Shown in pieces: positions 40,558 to 49,158 of a stretch of 64,000 bases of DNA; position 1 is the stretch's first letter, and each line of letters begins with the position of its first letter. Source of the stretch: JAJPHF01 sp035293805 (GTDB lineage Bacteria > Chloroflexota > UBA6077 > JAJPHF01); NCBI GenBank assembly GCA_035293805.1, contig DATGMD010000045.1:54975-118974 (forward strand). Reading direction: 5' to 3'. The notes under the pieces are model-generated. The model did no database searches. It saw nothing but the letters and a program-made list of their open reading frames with translations, and had not been told where the DNA came from. The position numbers and the translations under genes were made by a program.

Positions 40558-41714
40558 GCTCGTTGCACCTCGGCAGCGGGATCGGGGGCGGCCGGCCGCA
40601 ACGGCGGCCGCTCGCGGGGCGTCGGCCTGGCACTCACGTCGGCCCGCGCCAGGCGAACGGCGAAGACGCTGCCGCGCTCGACGTTGGGCTCGACCCAGAT
40701 CGCGCCGTCCTGGGCGGCCAGGATCTCGCGGGCGAGCGCCAGTCCCAGCCCCGTCCCCGGCGCGTGGGCGCGCGTGGCCGCGGTGCCGCGCTGAAAGCGC
40801 GCGAAAATGCGGCGGCGCTCGCTCGGCGCCACCCCTGCCCCCTCGTCCGCGACGCGCACGACGACCGCGCGGCGCTCGGCGCGGGCGCTCACCTGGATGC
40901 GCAGGCCGGGCGCCGAGTACTTCGCCGCATTGTCGAGCAGGTTGACCAGCACCCGCTCCACCTGCGCGGGATCGACGAGAACGTCGGGCAGAGAGGGGGG
41001 CAGGTCGACCTCGACCGAATGCAACGCAATGCTGTCGTGCGCCATCTCGACCGCCCGCCCCACCAGGGCCGCCGGCGCGCAGCGCTCGCGCTGGGGCGCC
41101 AGGCAGCCGTCGGCGACGCGCGCCATGTCGAGCAGCGTGTCGATGAGCCGCGTCAGCCGATCGGCGCTCTGCTCGATCGTCACCAGGCACTCCCGCTGGG
41201 TCGCGGCGTCCCACTCCAGGTCGGTCTGGAGCAGCGTCGAGGCGAACCCTTTGATGTGGTGGAGCGGCGTGCGCAGCTCATGCGACACCAGTTGCAGCAA
41301 GCGCGCTTTGGCGGCCTCGAGCTCGTGCTCGCGGCGCACGTCGCGCATGGCGTACAGGGCAATCGCGACGAGCATCAGCACGCGTACCGCCTGATCGCGG
41401 CCGCCGTCGCCGCTGCCGAGCGCGTCGTTCCAGCCCAGCAGCACAGCGCCGACGAGCACGAGCGGCGCCACGCCGAGCGGCACCAGGCGCGGGGCGAGCA
41501 GCACGGGGATCGCGTAGGCCAGCCAGGTGGTTGGTCCGTCGAGCATGGTGCGGTCGAGCGCGTACACCGCGACGAGGATCGCCGCCATCACCGCGAGCCG
41601 GATGGCGAGTCGGGCCTGTTGCCGGGCCCAACGCCTGCGGAACAGGGCGGTCCCCGGCCCGCTCAGGGCAAGCGCAGACAGCGTCGGGCGAGGGCTGTGC
41701 CAGAGCGCTTGCAT
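40554..41714 (-). CDS. Membrane sensor histidine kinase
   Basis: A 386-residue kinase. Three hydrophobic stretches (about 36-53, 62-95 and 109-122) with almost no extracytoplasmic loop suggest it senses within the membrane or through a partner. The dimerisation H-box is SHELRTPLHHIKGF (His145), the N-box NLLDNAAKYS (Asn262), and the G-boxes DEGAG and GTGLGLAL near 290 and 320. The C-terminal tail is Pro/Arg-rich. It is the first gene of the two-component operon and is divergent from the debranching-enzyme gene. Confidence 0.93.
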   Translation of the reverse strand: MQALWHSPRPTLSALALSGPGTALFRRRWARQQARLAIRLAVMAAILVAVYALDRTMLDGPTTWLAYAIPVLLAPRLVPLGVAPLVLVGAVLLGWNDALGSGDGGRDQAVRVLMLVAIALYAMRDVRREHELEAAKARLLQLVSHELRTPLHHIKGFASTLLQTDLEWDAATQRECLVTIEQSADRLTRLIDTLLDMARVADGCLAPQRERCAPAALVGRAVEMAHDSIALHSVEVDLPPSLPDVLVDPAQVERVLVNLLDNAAKYSAPGLRIQVSARAERRAVVVRVADEGAGVAPSERRRIFARFQRGTAATRAHAPGTGLGLALAREILAAQDGAIWVEPNVERGSVFAVRLARADVSARPTPRERPPLRPAAPDPAAEVQRA

Positions 41715-41838
41715 GCTATCTCACGCTGCGGGAGCGCCGGCCGACACGCCGAGAGCGGTCGTCGCGGGCGCGAAGGGCTTTCCACGCGCTGGGTGCAAGC
41801 GGCGTGCCAGCACACGGCGTCGCGTGAGCCCGGTCGCC

Positions 41839-41888
41839 GTTCAGGCCGCGTTCAGGCCGCGCCAGCCTGCACGCAGGGCGCGTTCAGG
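41839..41888 (+). promoter_or_regulatory. TTCAGG direct repeats with 11-bp period between kinase and debranching-enzyme genes
   Basis: GTTCAGG occurs at 41839-41845, 41850-41856 and 41882-41888, with a degenerate CAGG at 41874. The first two are 11 bp apart, and the last two CAGG cores are also 11 bp apart. They lie 52-101 bp before the debranching-enzyme ATG and 125-174 bp before the kinase start, a fitting place for autoregulation by the adjacent OmpR-type regulator. Confidence 0.55.
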
Positions 41889-41939
41889 GCGCCGCCGCTA
41901 CGATACCAGCGGAGATGCCCACGGGGAGAGACGAACCGC

Positions 41940-44234
41940 ATGCCGGTGGAGATCACGGTCGGCCCGCCCGTCCTGACGATCAATCACGGCAGCACGTTCA
42001 TGGTCACCGACCGCCAGGGGGAGATCCATCCGGATCGCGACGAGGGCGTGTTCGCGCGCGATACGCGGTTCGTCGGCTACTATCGACTCACCGTCGAGCG
42101 CCAGCCCTGGGTGCTCTTGACGTCTGCCACCACCAGCTACTACGAGGCGCGGCTGGTGTACGCGAACCCCGAGATCCCCGCGCTCGACAACCCGCTGCCC
42201 CACTCGCCCAACACCGACAGGGGCGGCTTGCCCGGCGTGCGGAACTGCATCCCGGCGCATCGCATCGGCCTCGTCGTCACCCGCTCGGTCGGCGAGCGGA
42301 TCAACGAGCAGTTCCGCTTGACCAACTACAGCGGCATGGACCAGACGTTTCATCTAGAGCTGGCCATCCGCTCCGACTTCGTCGATTTGTTCGACGTGAA
42401 GTCCCATCGCTACTGGGCACGGGGCGATTCGTCCAGCGCCTGGCAGGTCGCCGACGAGCACTGGGATTTCGTCACGGAGTACCACGACCGCGATTTCCGG
42501 CGCCGCTTCACCTATCGCGTCCACCACTGCGACTCCCCGCCTCGCTACGACAACGGCCGCATCGTGTGGACGGTGGAGCTGCCGGCCGGCGGCCAGTGGC
42601 GAGCGTCGGCCACGATGCTGCTCGACGTCGGCCAGGGGGAGCACGCGCCCCCGCCGGGCAGCGGGCAGCGCCGCGAGGACCGCCTCGCCGTCTGGACGAA
42701 GAACACGACCCACCTGCTCGCCAGCAACAACGACCTGGTGGCGACCTTCGATCAGTCGGTGAACGACATGGCGGCGCTGCGGCTGCACGAGGCCGAAATG
42801 CCCGAGCACGAGTGGCTGCCGGCCGCGGGCGTGCCCTGGTTCGTGACCCTGTTCGGGCGCGACAGCCTGGTCGTCAGCTATCAGAACATGGCCGTCTACA
42901 CGGCATTCGCCCGCGGCGCCCTCCGCAAGCTGGCCGCCTACCAGGCCACCGAGCGCGACGACTGGCGGGACGCGCAGCCGGGCAAGATCCTCCACGAGGT
43001 CCGCCACGGCGAGCTAGCCTACTTCAACCTGATCCCCCAGACGCCCTACTACGGTACCTGGGACGCCACCCCGCTGTACCTGATCGTCCTCCACGAGGCC
43101 TGGCTGTGGACCGGCGATCGCGGGCTGCTGGAGGCATACCGCGAGCACGCCGAGCACTGCCTGGCGTGGATCGACCACTACGGCGACCTGGACGGCGACG
43201 GCTTTCAGGAGTACAAGACGTTCTCCAGCCAGGGCTTCGAGAACATGGGCTGGAAGGACTCGGGCGTCGCCGTGGTGTACCCCGACGGCAGCCAGGTATC
43301 GCAGCCCAAGGCGGTCTGTGAGCTACAGGGCTACGTCTACGACGCGAAGCGGCGGATGGCCGAGGCCTTCGCCGCGCTCGGCGATCACGACCGGGCCGCC
43401 GCGCTCGCCGACCAGGCCGTGACGCTCCGCCGCGCCTTCGACGAGCGCTTCTGGTGCGAGGAGATCGACTCCTACGCCTTTGGCTTAGACCCGGACAAGC
43501 GCCCGATCGCGACGGTGGCGTCGAATGCTGGCCAGTGCCTGTGGAGCGGCATTGCCGACCCCGACAAGGCCCGCCGGGTGATGCAGCGCCTGCTCCAGCG
43601 CGACATGTGGACCGGCTGGGGTATCCGCACGCTGAGCGCGGACAATCCGGCCTACAACCCCTTCGCCTACCAGAACGGCGCGGTCTGGCCGCACGACAAC
43701 GCGCTCATCGCAGCGGGGTTCAAACGCTACGGCTTCGCCGCGGAAGCGAACCAAGTCGCGCGCGCGGTGTTCGAGGCCGCCGCGCACTTCGAGAACTACC
43801 GCCTGCCGGAGCTGTTCGCCGGCCTCGACCGCCGCGACTGCCTCTTCCCGGTGCAGTATCTCGGCGCCAACATCCCGCAGGCATGGGCCGCGGGGAGCAT
43901 TTTCCTGTTTATTCGCACGATCCTGGGGCTGCGCGCCGACGCGCCACGGGGCCGGCTGTACGTGGACCCAACGCTGCCGGACTGGCTGCCCGACGTCGAG
44001 CTGCGGAACCTCGCCGTCGGCCAGGCGCGGCTCGACCTGCGCTTCTGGCGCGAGGCCGAGCGGTCCCGCTGGGAGCTGCTCGGCCAGCAGGGGGATGGCA
44101 TCGAGGTCGTGGCCGAGGGCACAGCTTCTGCGACTGGCTCGGACGACGCCGGCAAGGACGCGCAGGCAAAGCCACCGGGCCCGCAGCCAGGCTCATCAGC
44201 CGGCCCGGCACAGAGCCAGCGCGGCGCACAGTAG
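41940..44234 (+). CDS. Glycogen debranching-type enzyme (amylo-alpha-1,6-glucosidase family)
   Basis: A 764-residue cytoplasmic protein with an N-terminal beta-sandwich domain of the GDE_N_bis type (about 1-240, opening INHGSTFMVTDRQGEI) and a C-terminal six-hairpin (alpha/alpha)6 domain (about 280-700). Recognisable segments are PWFVTLFGRDSLVVS near residue 300, QNGAVWPHDNALIAAGF and AGLDRRDCLFPVQYLGANIP. The ATG follows GGGGAGAGACGAACCGC. The enzyme should trim alpha-1,6 branches of storage glucans or related oligosaccharides. Its promoter carries the 11-bp repeats, and the PoxB-like gene follows by 17 bp. Confidence 0.85.
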   Translation: MPVEITVGPPVLTINHGSTFMVTDRQGEIHPDRDEGVFARDTRFVGYYRLTVERQPWVLLTSATTSYYEARLVYANPEIPALDNPLPHSPNTDRGGLPGVRNCIPAHRIGLVVTRSVGERINEQFRLTNYSGMDQTFHLELAIRSDFVDLFDVKSHRYWARGDSSSAWQVADEHWDFVTEYHDRDFRRRFTYRVHHCDSPPRYDNGRIVWTVELPAGGQWRASATMLLDVGQGEHAPPPGSGQRREDRLAVWTKNTTHLLASNNDLVATFDQSVNDMAALRLHEAEMPEHEWLPAAGVPWFVTLFGRDSLVVSYQNMAVYTAFARGALRKLAAYQATERDDWRDAQPGKILHEVRHGELAYFNLIPQTPYYGTWDATPLYLIVLHEAWLWTGDRGLLEAYREHAEHCLAWIDHYGDLDGDGFQEYKTFSSQGFENMGWKDSGVAVVYPDGSQVSQPKAVCELQGYVYDAKRRMAEAFAALGDHDRAAALADQAVTLRRAFDERFWCEEIDSYAFGLDPDKRPIATVASNAGQCLWSGIADPDKARRVMQRLLQRDMWTGWGIRTLSADNPAYNPFAYQNGAVWPHDNALIAAGFKRYGFAAEANQVARAVFEAAAHFENYRLPELFAGLDRRDCLFPVQYLGANIPQAWAAGSIFLFIRTILGLRADAPRGRLYVDPTLPDWLPDVELRNLAVGQARLDLRFWREAERSRWELLGQQGDGIEVVAEGTASATGSDDAGKDAQAKPPGPQPGSSAGPAQSQRGAQ

Positions 44235-44251
44235 CACGAGGGGTGCGAACA

Positions 44252-46006
44252 ATGGCAAAGACCGCGGCGGACCTACTGATCGAGCGGCTTATCGAATGGG
44301 GCGTGGACACGGTGTTCGGCTTGCCGGGCGACGGCATCAACGAGATCATGGAGGCCCTGCGCACACGGCAGGACCAGATCCGCTTCATCCAGGTGCGCCA
44401 CGAGGAGGCGGCGGCCTTCGCCGCCTGCGGCTACGCCAAGTACAGCGGTCGCCTCGGCGTCTGCCTGGCGACCTCGGGGCCGGGCGGCATCCACCTGCTC
44501 AACGGTCTGTACGACGCCAAGTGCGACGGCCAGCCGGTCCTGGCGATCACCGGTCATACCTTCCACGACCTGATCGGCACCCACTACCAACAGGACGTCG
44601 ACCTCGACAAGCTGTTCATGGACGTGGCGGTCTACAACCAGCGCATCATGGGCCCGGCGCACGTGAACAACTTGGTGGACGAGGCGATCCGCACGTCGCT
44701 GGCCCAGCGGTCCGTCTCGCACCTCACGATCCCCAAGGACATCCAGGAGTGGGAGGCCGGCGACATTCCCCGCTCATCCGCGAACATCCCGGAGCACAGC
44801 GCCGACATCTTCGCCGCCGCCCGCCCGATTCCCTCGCCGGCACTGCTCCAGCAGGCCGCCGACATCATCAACGCCGGCTCCAAGGTGGCGATCCTCGCCG
44901 GCCGCGGCTGTCTGGACGCGCGCGCCGAGGTGCTGCAGCTGGCCGAGGCGGTGGCCGGCCCGATCATCAAGCCGCTGCTAGGCAAGGCGGTCGTGCCCGA
45001 CGACAGCCCCTACACCACGGGCGGCATCGGCCTGCTCGGCACGGGGCCGTCCCAAGACGCGCTGAATGAGTGCGACACACTGGTCATCGCGGGCAGCAGC
45101 TTCCCCTACATCGAGTTCTATCCTAAGCCCGGCCAGGCCAAGATCGTCCAGATCGACCTCGATCCGGAGCGCATCGGCCTGCGCGCCCCCGCCGACGTCG
45201 GGCTGGTAGGCGACTGCCGCGACGTGCTGCGCGGGCTGCTGCCACTGATCCAGCACAAGCACGACCGTGGCTTCCTGAAGAAGGCCCAGGAGCGTATGCG
45301 CCATTGGAACCGGGTGATGGAGGAGCGCGCCACGAGCGACGCGATGCCGATGAAGCCGCAGGTCGTGGCCCACGCGCTGAACAAGCTGCTCAACGACGAT
45401 GCCATCGTCTCGTCCGACAGCGGCACGATCGCCACCTGGTCGGCGCGCTACATCCAGATCCGCGGCAACATGCAGTTCTCGCTTTCCGGCTCGCTGGCGA
45501 CCATGGCCAACGGCCTGCCCTACAGCGTCGGCGCCGCGGCCGCCTTCCCGGGCCGACAGGTAGTCGCCTTTGTGGGCGATGGCGGCTTCACGATGCTGAT
45601 GGGCGAGGTCGCGACGCTCGTGAAGTACAACCTGCCCGTCAAGGTCGTCGTCATCAAGAACAACGTGCTCGGCCAGATCAAGTGGGAACAGCTCGTCCTC
45701 AGCGCCAACCCGCAGTTCGGCGTCGAGCTGCAGCCCATCGACTTCGCCGCCTACGCGAAGGCGTGCGGCGCGGCCGGCTACTGCATCGAGCGCCCCGGCG
45801 AGGCCGAGGCGATCCTGCGTGAAGCCCTGGCCTACCCCGGCCCGGCAGTCATCGAGGCCGTGGTGGACCCGAACGAGCCGCCGATGCCGGGCAAGATCAC
45901 GACCGAGCAAGCGGTCCACTTCGCCGAGGCGCTGGCGAAGGGCGAGAAGGACCGCTTCGACATCATCAAGACCGTGCTGGCCGACAAGGTCCGGGAAGTA
46001 GTCTAA
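44252..46006 (+). CDS. ThDP-dependent pyruvate oxidase/dehydrogenase (PoxB-like)
   Basis: A 584-residue ThDP enzyme in three parts: PYR domain with catalytic Glu in RHEEAAAFAACGYAK, a central FAD/NAD-like domain, and a PP domain with GDGG (residues 442-445) and the later NN of VIKNN. Length and the final helical tail (FDIIKTVLADKVREVV) resemble PoxB, which oxidises pyruvate to acetate and passes electrons to quinone. Acetolactate synthase is a less likely alternative, since no small subunit follows. The ATG follows GAGGGG, 17 bp after the debranching gene. Confidence 0.85.
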   Translation: MAKTAADLLIERLIEWGVDTVFGLPGDGINEIMEALRTRQDQIRFIQVRHEEAAAFAACGYAKYSGRLGVCLATSGPGGIHLLNGLYDAKCDGQPVLAITGHTFHDLIGTHYQQDVDLDKLFMDVAVYNQRIMGPAHVNNLVDEAIRTSLAQRSVSHLTIPKDIQEWEAGDIPRSSANIPEHSADIFAAARPIPSPALLQQAADIINAGSKVAILAGRGCLDARAEVLQLAEAVAGPIIKPLLGKAVVPDDSPYTTGGIGLLGTGPSQDALNECDTLVIAGSSFPYIEFYPKPGQAKIVQIDLDPERIGLRAPADVGLVGDCRDVLRGLLPLIQHKHDRGFLKKAQERMRHWNRVMEERATSDAMPMKPQVVAHALNKLLNDDAIVSSDSGTIATWSARYIQIRGNMQFSLSGSLATMANGLPYSVGAAAAFPGRQVVAFVGDGGFTMLMGEVATLVKYNLPVKVVVIKNNVLGQIKWEQLVLSANPQFGVELQPIDFAAYAKACGAAGYCIERPGEAEAILREALAYPGPAVIEAVVDPNEPPMPGKITTEQAVHFAEALAKGEKDRFDIIKTVLADKVREVV

Positions 46007-46023
46007 CTGTCTGTCAACGGTCA

Positions 46024-46059
46024 ATTGCTCGGTGTTGGCAGTTGCCAGCACCGAGCAAT
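46024..46059. terminator. 17-bp near-perfect hairpin after the PoxB-like gene
   Basis: ATTGCTCGGTGTTGGCA (46024-46040) pairs with TGCCAGCACCGAGCAAT (46043-46059), with a single G-U pair and a 2-base centre. It lies between the PoxB-like gene and the enolase-superfamily gene, ends 22 bp before the latter's ATG and has no U-tract. It may be a terminator, a processing signal or an operator. Confidence 0.6.
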
Positions 46060-46081
46060 CACCCTTGACGAGGAACTGACC

Positions 46082-47239
46082 ATGATCGACTCCACCCCAG
46101 GCGCCAACGCGCGACCCGACACAGGCGACGTCGCGACGGGGGAGCGCGTCGCGCGCCTGGAGACGCACGTCTACCGCATCCCCACCGACCGCCCGGAGGC
46201 GGATGGCACCTACACCTGGGACGCCACGACGATGGTGCTCGTGGAGGCGGTGGCGACCTCCGGCGCGCGTGGCCTCGGCTACACCTACGCCTCGGCGACG
46301 GCCGCGGGCGTCGTCCACGAGCTGCTGGCGCAGGTCGTCGTCGGCGGCCCGGTGGACGACGTGCGCGCGGCTTGGGGCGCGATGATCGCGATGGTGCGTA
46401 ACGTGGGCCGCCCGGGCATCGCGGCCACCGCGATCTCGGCCGTGGACGTGGCGCTGTGGGACCTGAAGGCGCGGCTCGCCGGGCAGCCGCTGTACCGGCT
46501 GCTCGGCCCGCACCGCGAGGCGGTCCCCATTTACGGGAGCGGCGGCTTCACCAGCTACACCGTGCAGGAGCTGACCGAGCAGCTGGGCGGCTGGGTGCGG
46601 CAGGGCATCCCGCGCGTGAAGATGAAGATCGGCACCGACTGGGGCACACGGCCCGAGGAGGACGTGGTGCGCGTGCGCGCCGCGCGCCAGGCGATCGGCC
46701 CCGACGCCGAGCTGTTTGTGGACGCCAACGGCGCCTACACCGTGAAACAGGCGCTCGCCCAGGCCGCGCGCTTCGCGGAGGAGGGCGTCACCTACTTCGA
46801 GGAGCCGGTCTCGTCCGACCAGCTCGAAGACCTGGCGTTCGTGCGCCAGCACGCTCCGATGGCCATTGCCGCCGGCGAGTACGCCTACGACCCCTGGTAC
46901 GTTCGCCACATGCTGGGGGCCGGCGCGGTGGACATCCAGCAGGCCGACGCCACGCGCTGCCTGGGCGTCACCGGCTGGCTGGAGGCCGCCGAGATCGCCC
47001 ACGGCTTCGCGACGCCGTTCTCGGCCCACTGCGCGCCGTCGCTGCACGCGCAGGTCGGCTGCGCGGCGCCGCAGCTGTCGCACGTCGAATACTTCCACGA
47101 CCACGCGCGCATCGAGCGCATGCTGTTCGACGGCGCCCCGCAGCCCGCCGGGGGCTGCCTGCGGCCCGATCCCGGCCGGCCCGGTCTGGGCCTCGACCTG
47201 CGCCGCCAGGACGCCGAGCAGTGGAGGATCGCCGCGTGA
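46082..47239 (+). CDS. Enolase-superfamily enzyme (mandelate racemase/muconate-lactonizing type)
   Basis: A 385-residue enzyme with the two-domain enolase-superfamily layout. Catalytic and metal residues are readable: KxK Lys180 and Lys182 (VKMKIG), Asp214 and Asn216 (FVDANGAY), Glu240/241 (YFEEPV), Glu266 (AGEYAY) and His316 (SAHCAPS). This set fits the mandelate racemase subgroup, often acid-sugar dehydratases. The ATG follows GAGGAAC. The next gene overlaps its stop. The substrate may be a sugar acid, given the nearby GMC dehydrogenase genes, but this is inference. Confidence 0.9.
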   Translation: MIDSTPGANARPDTGDVATGERVARLETHVYRIPTDRPEADGTYTWDATTMVLVEAVATSGARGLGYTYASATAAGVVHELLAQVVVGGPVDDVRAAWGAMIAMVRNVGRPGIAATAISAVDVALWDLKARLAGQPLYRLLGPHREAVPIYGSGGFTSYTVQELTEQLGGWVRQGIPRVKMKIGTDWGTRPEEDVVRVRAARQAIGPDAELFVDANGAYTVKQALAQAARFAEEGVTYFEEPVSSDQLEDLAFVRQHAPMAIAAGEYAYDPWYVRHMLGAGAVDIQQADATRCLGVTGWLEAAEIAHGFATPFSAHCAPSLHAQVGCAAPQLSHVEYFHDHARIERMLFDGAPQPAGGCLRPDPGRPGLGLDLRRQDAEQWRIAA

Positions 47240-47445
47240 AGCTGGAGCCGCTCGACACGGAGGCCCTGCTGGAGATCGGGCTGGCGCTGGCCGGCGCGCT
47301 GCTCGTCGTGGGCGTGGGGACGCTCGCCTTTGGGCGCACGAAGGGCGCCGCCCACCATGGTCGACGCCGAGCCGAGGGACCGCCCACGCCCGGCCACGTC
47401 CCGCCCAGCCGCCACCAGAACATCGTCGCGAACCCGCCGCGCTAA
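47236..47445 (+). CDS. Small single-helix membrane protein
   Basis: A protein of about 69 residues starting with GTG that overlaps the preceding stop (GTGA), with GGAGG about ten bases upstream. It has one membrane helix (IGLALAGALLVVGVGTLAF) and a basic, Pro-rich tail. No family is recognised. It could be an assembly or anchor protein for the following dehydrogenase cluster, or only a chance frame in GC-rich DNA; the overlap and helix favour a real gene. Confidence 0.45.
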   Translation: MKLEPLDTEALLEIGLALAGALLVVGVGTLAFGRTKGAAHHGRRRAEGPPTPGHVPPSRHQNIVANPPR

Positions 47446-47551
47446 GCGAGCCTGACGCAGCCAACAGCCGTGAGGCGGGGCGCGGCCCGCCTGACGCGCA
47501 CTGCCAGCAGCGGCCGGCTGGCCGCCATCACAGTAAGCGGAGCACCGCCAT

Positions 47552-48532
47552 ATGAGCCTCTGGCGACCGACCGCGCGCCTGCCAAGCCCCGTGGAGCGGC
47601 TCGTGCAGGAGGCCGCGCTCGCCCGCCGCGAGATCCGTACCGGCCGCTTCCAGCGCAGCATGGCCCTGATGACCGCCTTTGCCGCCGTCGTCAGCGGCTT
47701 CGAGGCGTACACGCAGCACCAGCGCGGCGCCTTCGCCCACCGCTGGATGTGGACGCCCGTCTGGCTCACGCCGCCAGCGGTCGGCGCTGCGCTGGCCGCG
47801 CTGGTCAGCGAGCGCGCGGCCCGCACGCTGCTGCCCCTAACGGCGCTCGCCTCCCTCGCCGACGGCATCGCCGGGTTCGTCCTCCACCTCCGCGGCATCC
47901 AGCGCATGCCCGGCGGCTTCCGCCTCGGCCGCTACAACGTCGTCATGGGCCCACCGGTCTTCGCGCCGCTGCTAATGTGTACGGTCGGGGTGATGGGCGT
48001 GCTCGCGGGGCTGCTGCGCCGCGAGGTGCCGGACCTCCTGCCGCCGCCCGTGGCCCGGGTCCGCCGCCGCGTCCATCGCCCGCTCGCCCATCCCGGCCAC
48101 CACGACCCGCTCGAGCAGATCGAGCTGAACGTCGCCCACGGACGCTTCCAGCAGGGGCTGGCGCTCACCTCGGCGGTGTTCGCCGTGCTGGCCGGCGGCG
48201 AGGCGTACTTCGAGCACCTGCGCGGCAGCTTCAACCAGCGCTGGATGTGGACCCCCATCTGGGTGACGCCGCCGATGGTCGCGGCCGCCGTCGGCGCGGC
48301 GTGCAGCCGGCGGGTCGCGCACCGTGTGCTGCCGGTCACGTCGACGGTCACGCTGCTCGACGGGCTGCTGGGCTTCGGCCTGCACCTGCGCGGCATCCGC
48401 CGCATGCCCGGCGGCTTCACCAACCTGCAATTCAACATCCCGATGGGCCCGCCGCTGTTCGCCCCGCTGCTCTTCTGCTCCGTGGGGCTGCTCGGCCTGG
48501 TGGCGGCGCTGCTGCGTCGGCGGGAGAGCTGA
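47552..48532 (+). CDS. Membrane protein with internal duplication, linked to GMC dehydrogenase
   Basis: A 326-residue protein made of two homologous halves (about 30-160 and 205-324). Paired stretches include GRFQRSMAL/GRFQQGLAL, HRWMWTPVWLTPP/QRWMWTPIWVTPP, LHLRGIQRMPGGF/LHLRGIRRMPGGF and MGPPVFAPLL/MGPPLFAPLL. Each half has three to four membrane helices. The conserved Trp, His and Arg residues could face a quinone or cofactor, but no CxxCH or other heme motif is present. It is followed 3 bp later by the gluconate-dehydrogenase-3-like gene and then by the GMC flavoprotein gene, so it is probably the membrane partner. Confidence 0.75.
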   Translation: MSLWRPTARLPSPVERLVQEAALARREIRTGRFQRSMALMTAFAAVVSGFEAYTQHQRGAFAHRWMWTPVWLTPPAVGAALAALVSERAARTLLPLTALASLADGIAGFVLHLRGIQRMPGGFRLGRYNVVMGPPVFAPLLMCTVGVMGVLAGLLRREVPDLLPPPVARVRRRVHRPLAHPGHHDPLEQIELNVAHGRFQQGLALTSAVFAVLAGGEAYFEHLRGSFNQRWMWTPIWVTPPMVAAAVGAACSRRVAHRVLPVTSTVTLLDGLLGFGLHLRGIRRMPGGFTNLQFNIPMGPPLFAPLLFCSVGLLGLVAALLRRRES

Positions 48533-48534
48533 CC

Positions 48535-49158
48535 GTGCACCACGAGCGCTACCCCGGCTACCACGTCCTCGACCAGCGCGGCCACTGGGACGACGCCACG
48601 CGGCGCGTCGTGCTCGACCGCGTCCACAACGTGCCGCCCTTCCGGCACCTGGACGCGCACCAGCAGGCCACGCTCATAGCGCTCTGCGCCCGCGTCATCC
48701 CGCAGGACTGGCGCTCCGCGGCGCAGCGCGTGCCGATCGCTCCCTGGATCGACGCGACGCTCGACACGGCCGCCCACGACGGCTTCCGCTTCGACGACAT
48801 GCCGCCCAACCGCGAGGCCTGGCTGTGGGGCCTGGCCGGGCTGGACGAGACGGCGCGGGCGCTCCACGGCGCGGCCTTCGCCGACCTCGACGGCGCAGCC
48901 CAGGACGTGGTGCTGGAGACGGTCCGCGCCGGCAACCCGCCGGGCGACACCTGGCAGCGCCTGCCCGCGCACCGCTGGTGGATCTACGTGGCGCTGCGCC
49001 AGATCACCGGCGTCTACTACGCCCACCCCACCGCCTGGGACGAGATCGGCTTTGGCGGCCCCGCCTACCCCCGCGGCTACTTCGCCCTGAACTTCGGCCA
49101 GCCGGAGCCGTGGGAGGTGCGCGAGGCGCCCCCAACCCGCGAGCGGAGCGCACGGTGA
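48535..49158 (+). CDS. Gluconate 2-dehydrogenase subunit 3-like protein
   Basis: A 207-residue protein of the gluconate_2-dh3 type, the small helper subunit of GMC-type membrane dehydrogenases. Typical features are the helix HLDAHQQATLIALCARVIPQ, then APWIDATLDTAA, WLWGLAGLDETARA and the later WWIYVALRQITGVYYAHP. The C-terminus has GFGGPAYPRGYFALNFG. The start is GTG with GGGAGA before it. No twin-arginine signal is visible at the start used. It overlaps the GMC gene by 4 bp (GTGA), so the two are made together. Confidence 0.82.
   Translation: MHHERYPGYHVLDQRGHWDDATRRVVLDRVHNVPPFRHLDAHQQATLIALCARVIPQDWRSAAQRVPIAPWIDATLDTAAHDGFRFDDMPPNREAWLWGLAGLDETARALHGAAFADLDGAAQDVVLETVRAGNPPGDTWQRLPAHRWWIYVALRQITGVYYAHPTAWDEIGFGGPAYPRGYFALNFGQPEPWEVREAPPTRERSAR

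Noticed and set aside
40558..41214. N-terminal extension of the response regulator frame
   Set aside because: It is an out-of-frame shadow of the kinase gene. The receiver domain begins at the ATG overlapping the kinase stop.
40563..41939. Long upstream extension of the debranching-enzyme frame
   Set aside because: It runs antisense through the histidine kinase gene. The family N-terminus and an SD support the ATG at 41940.
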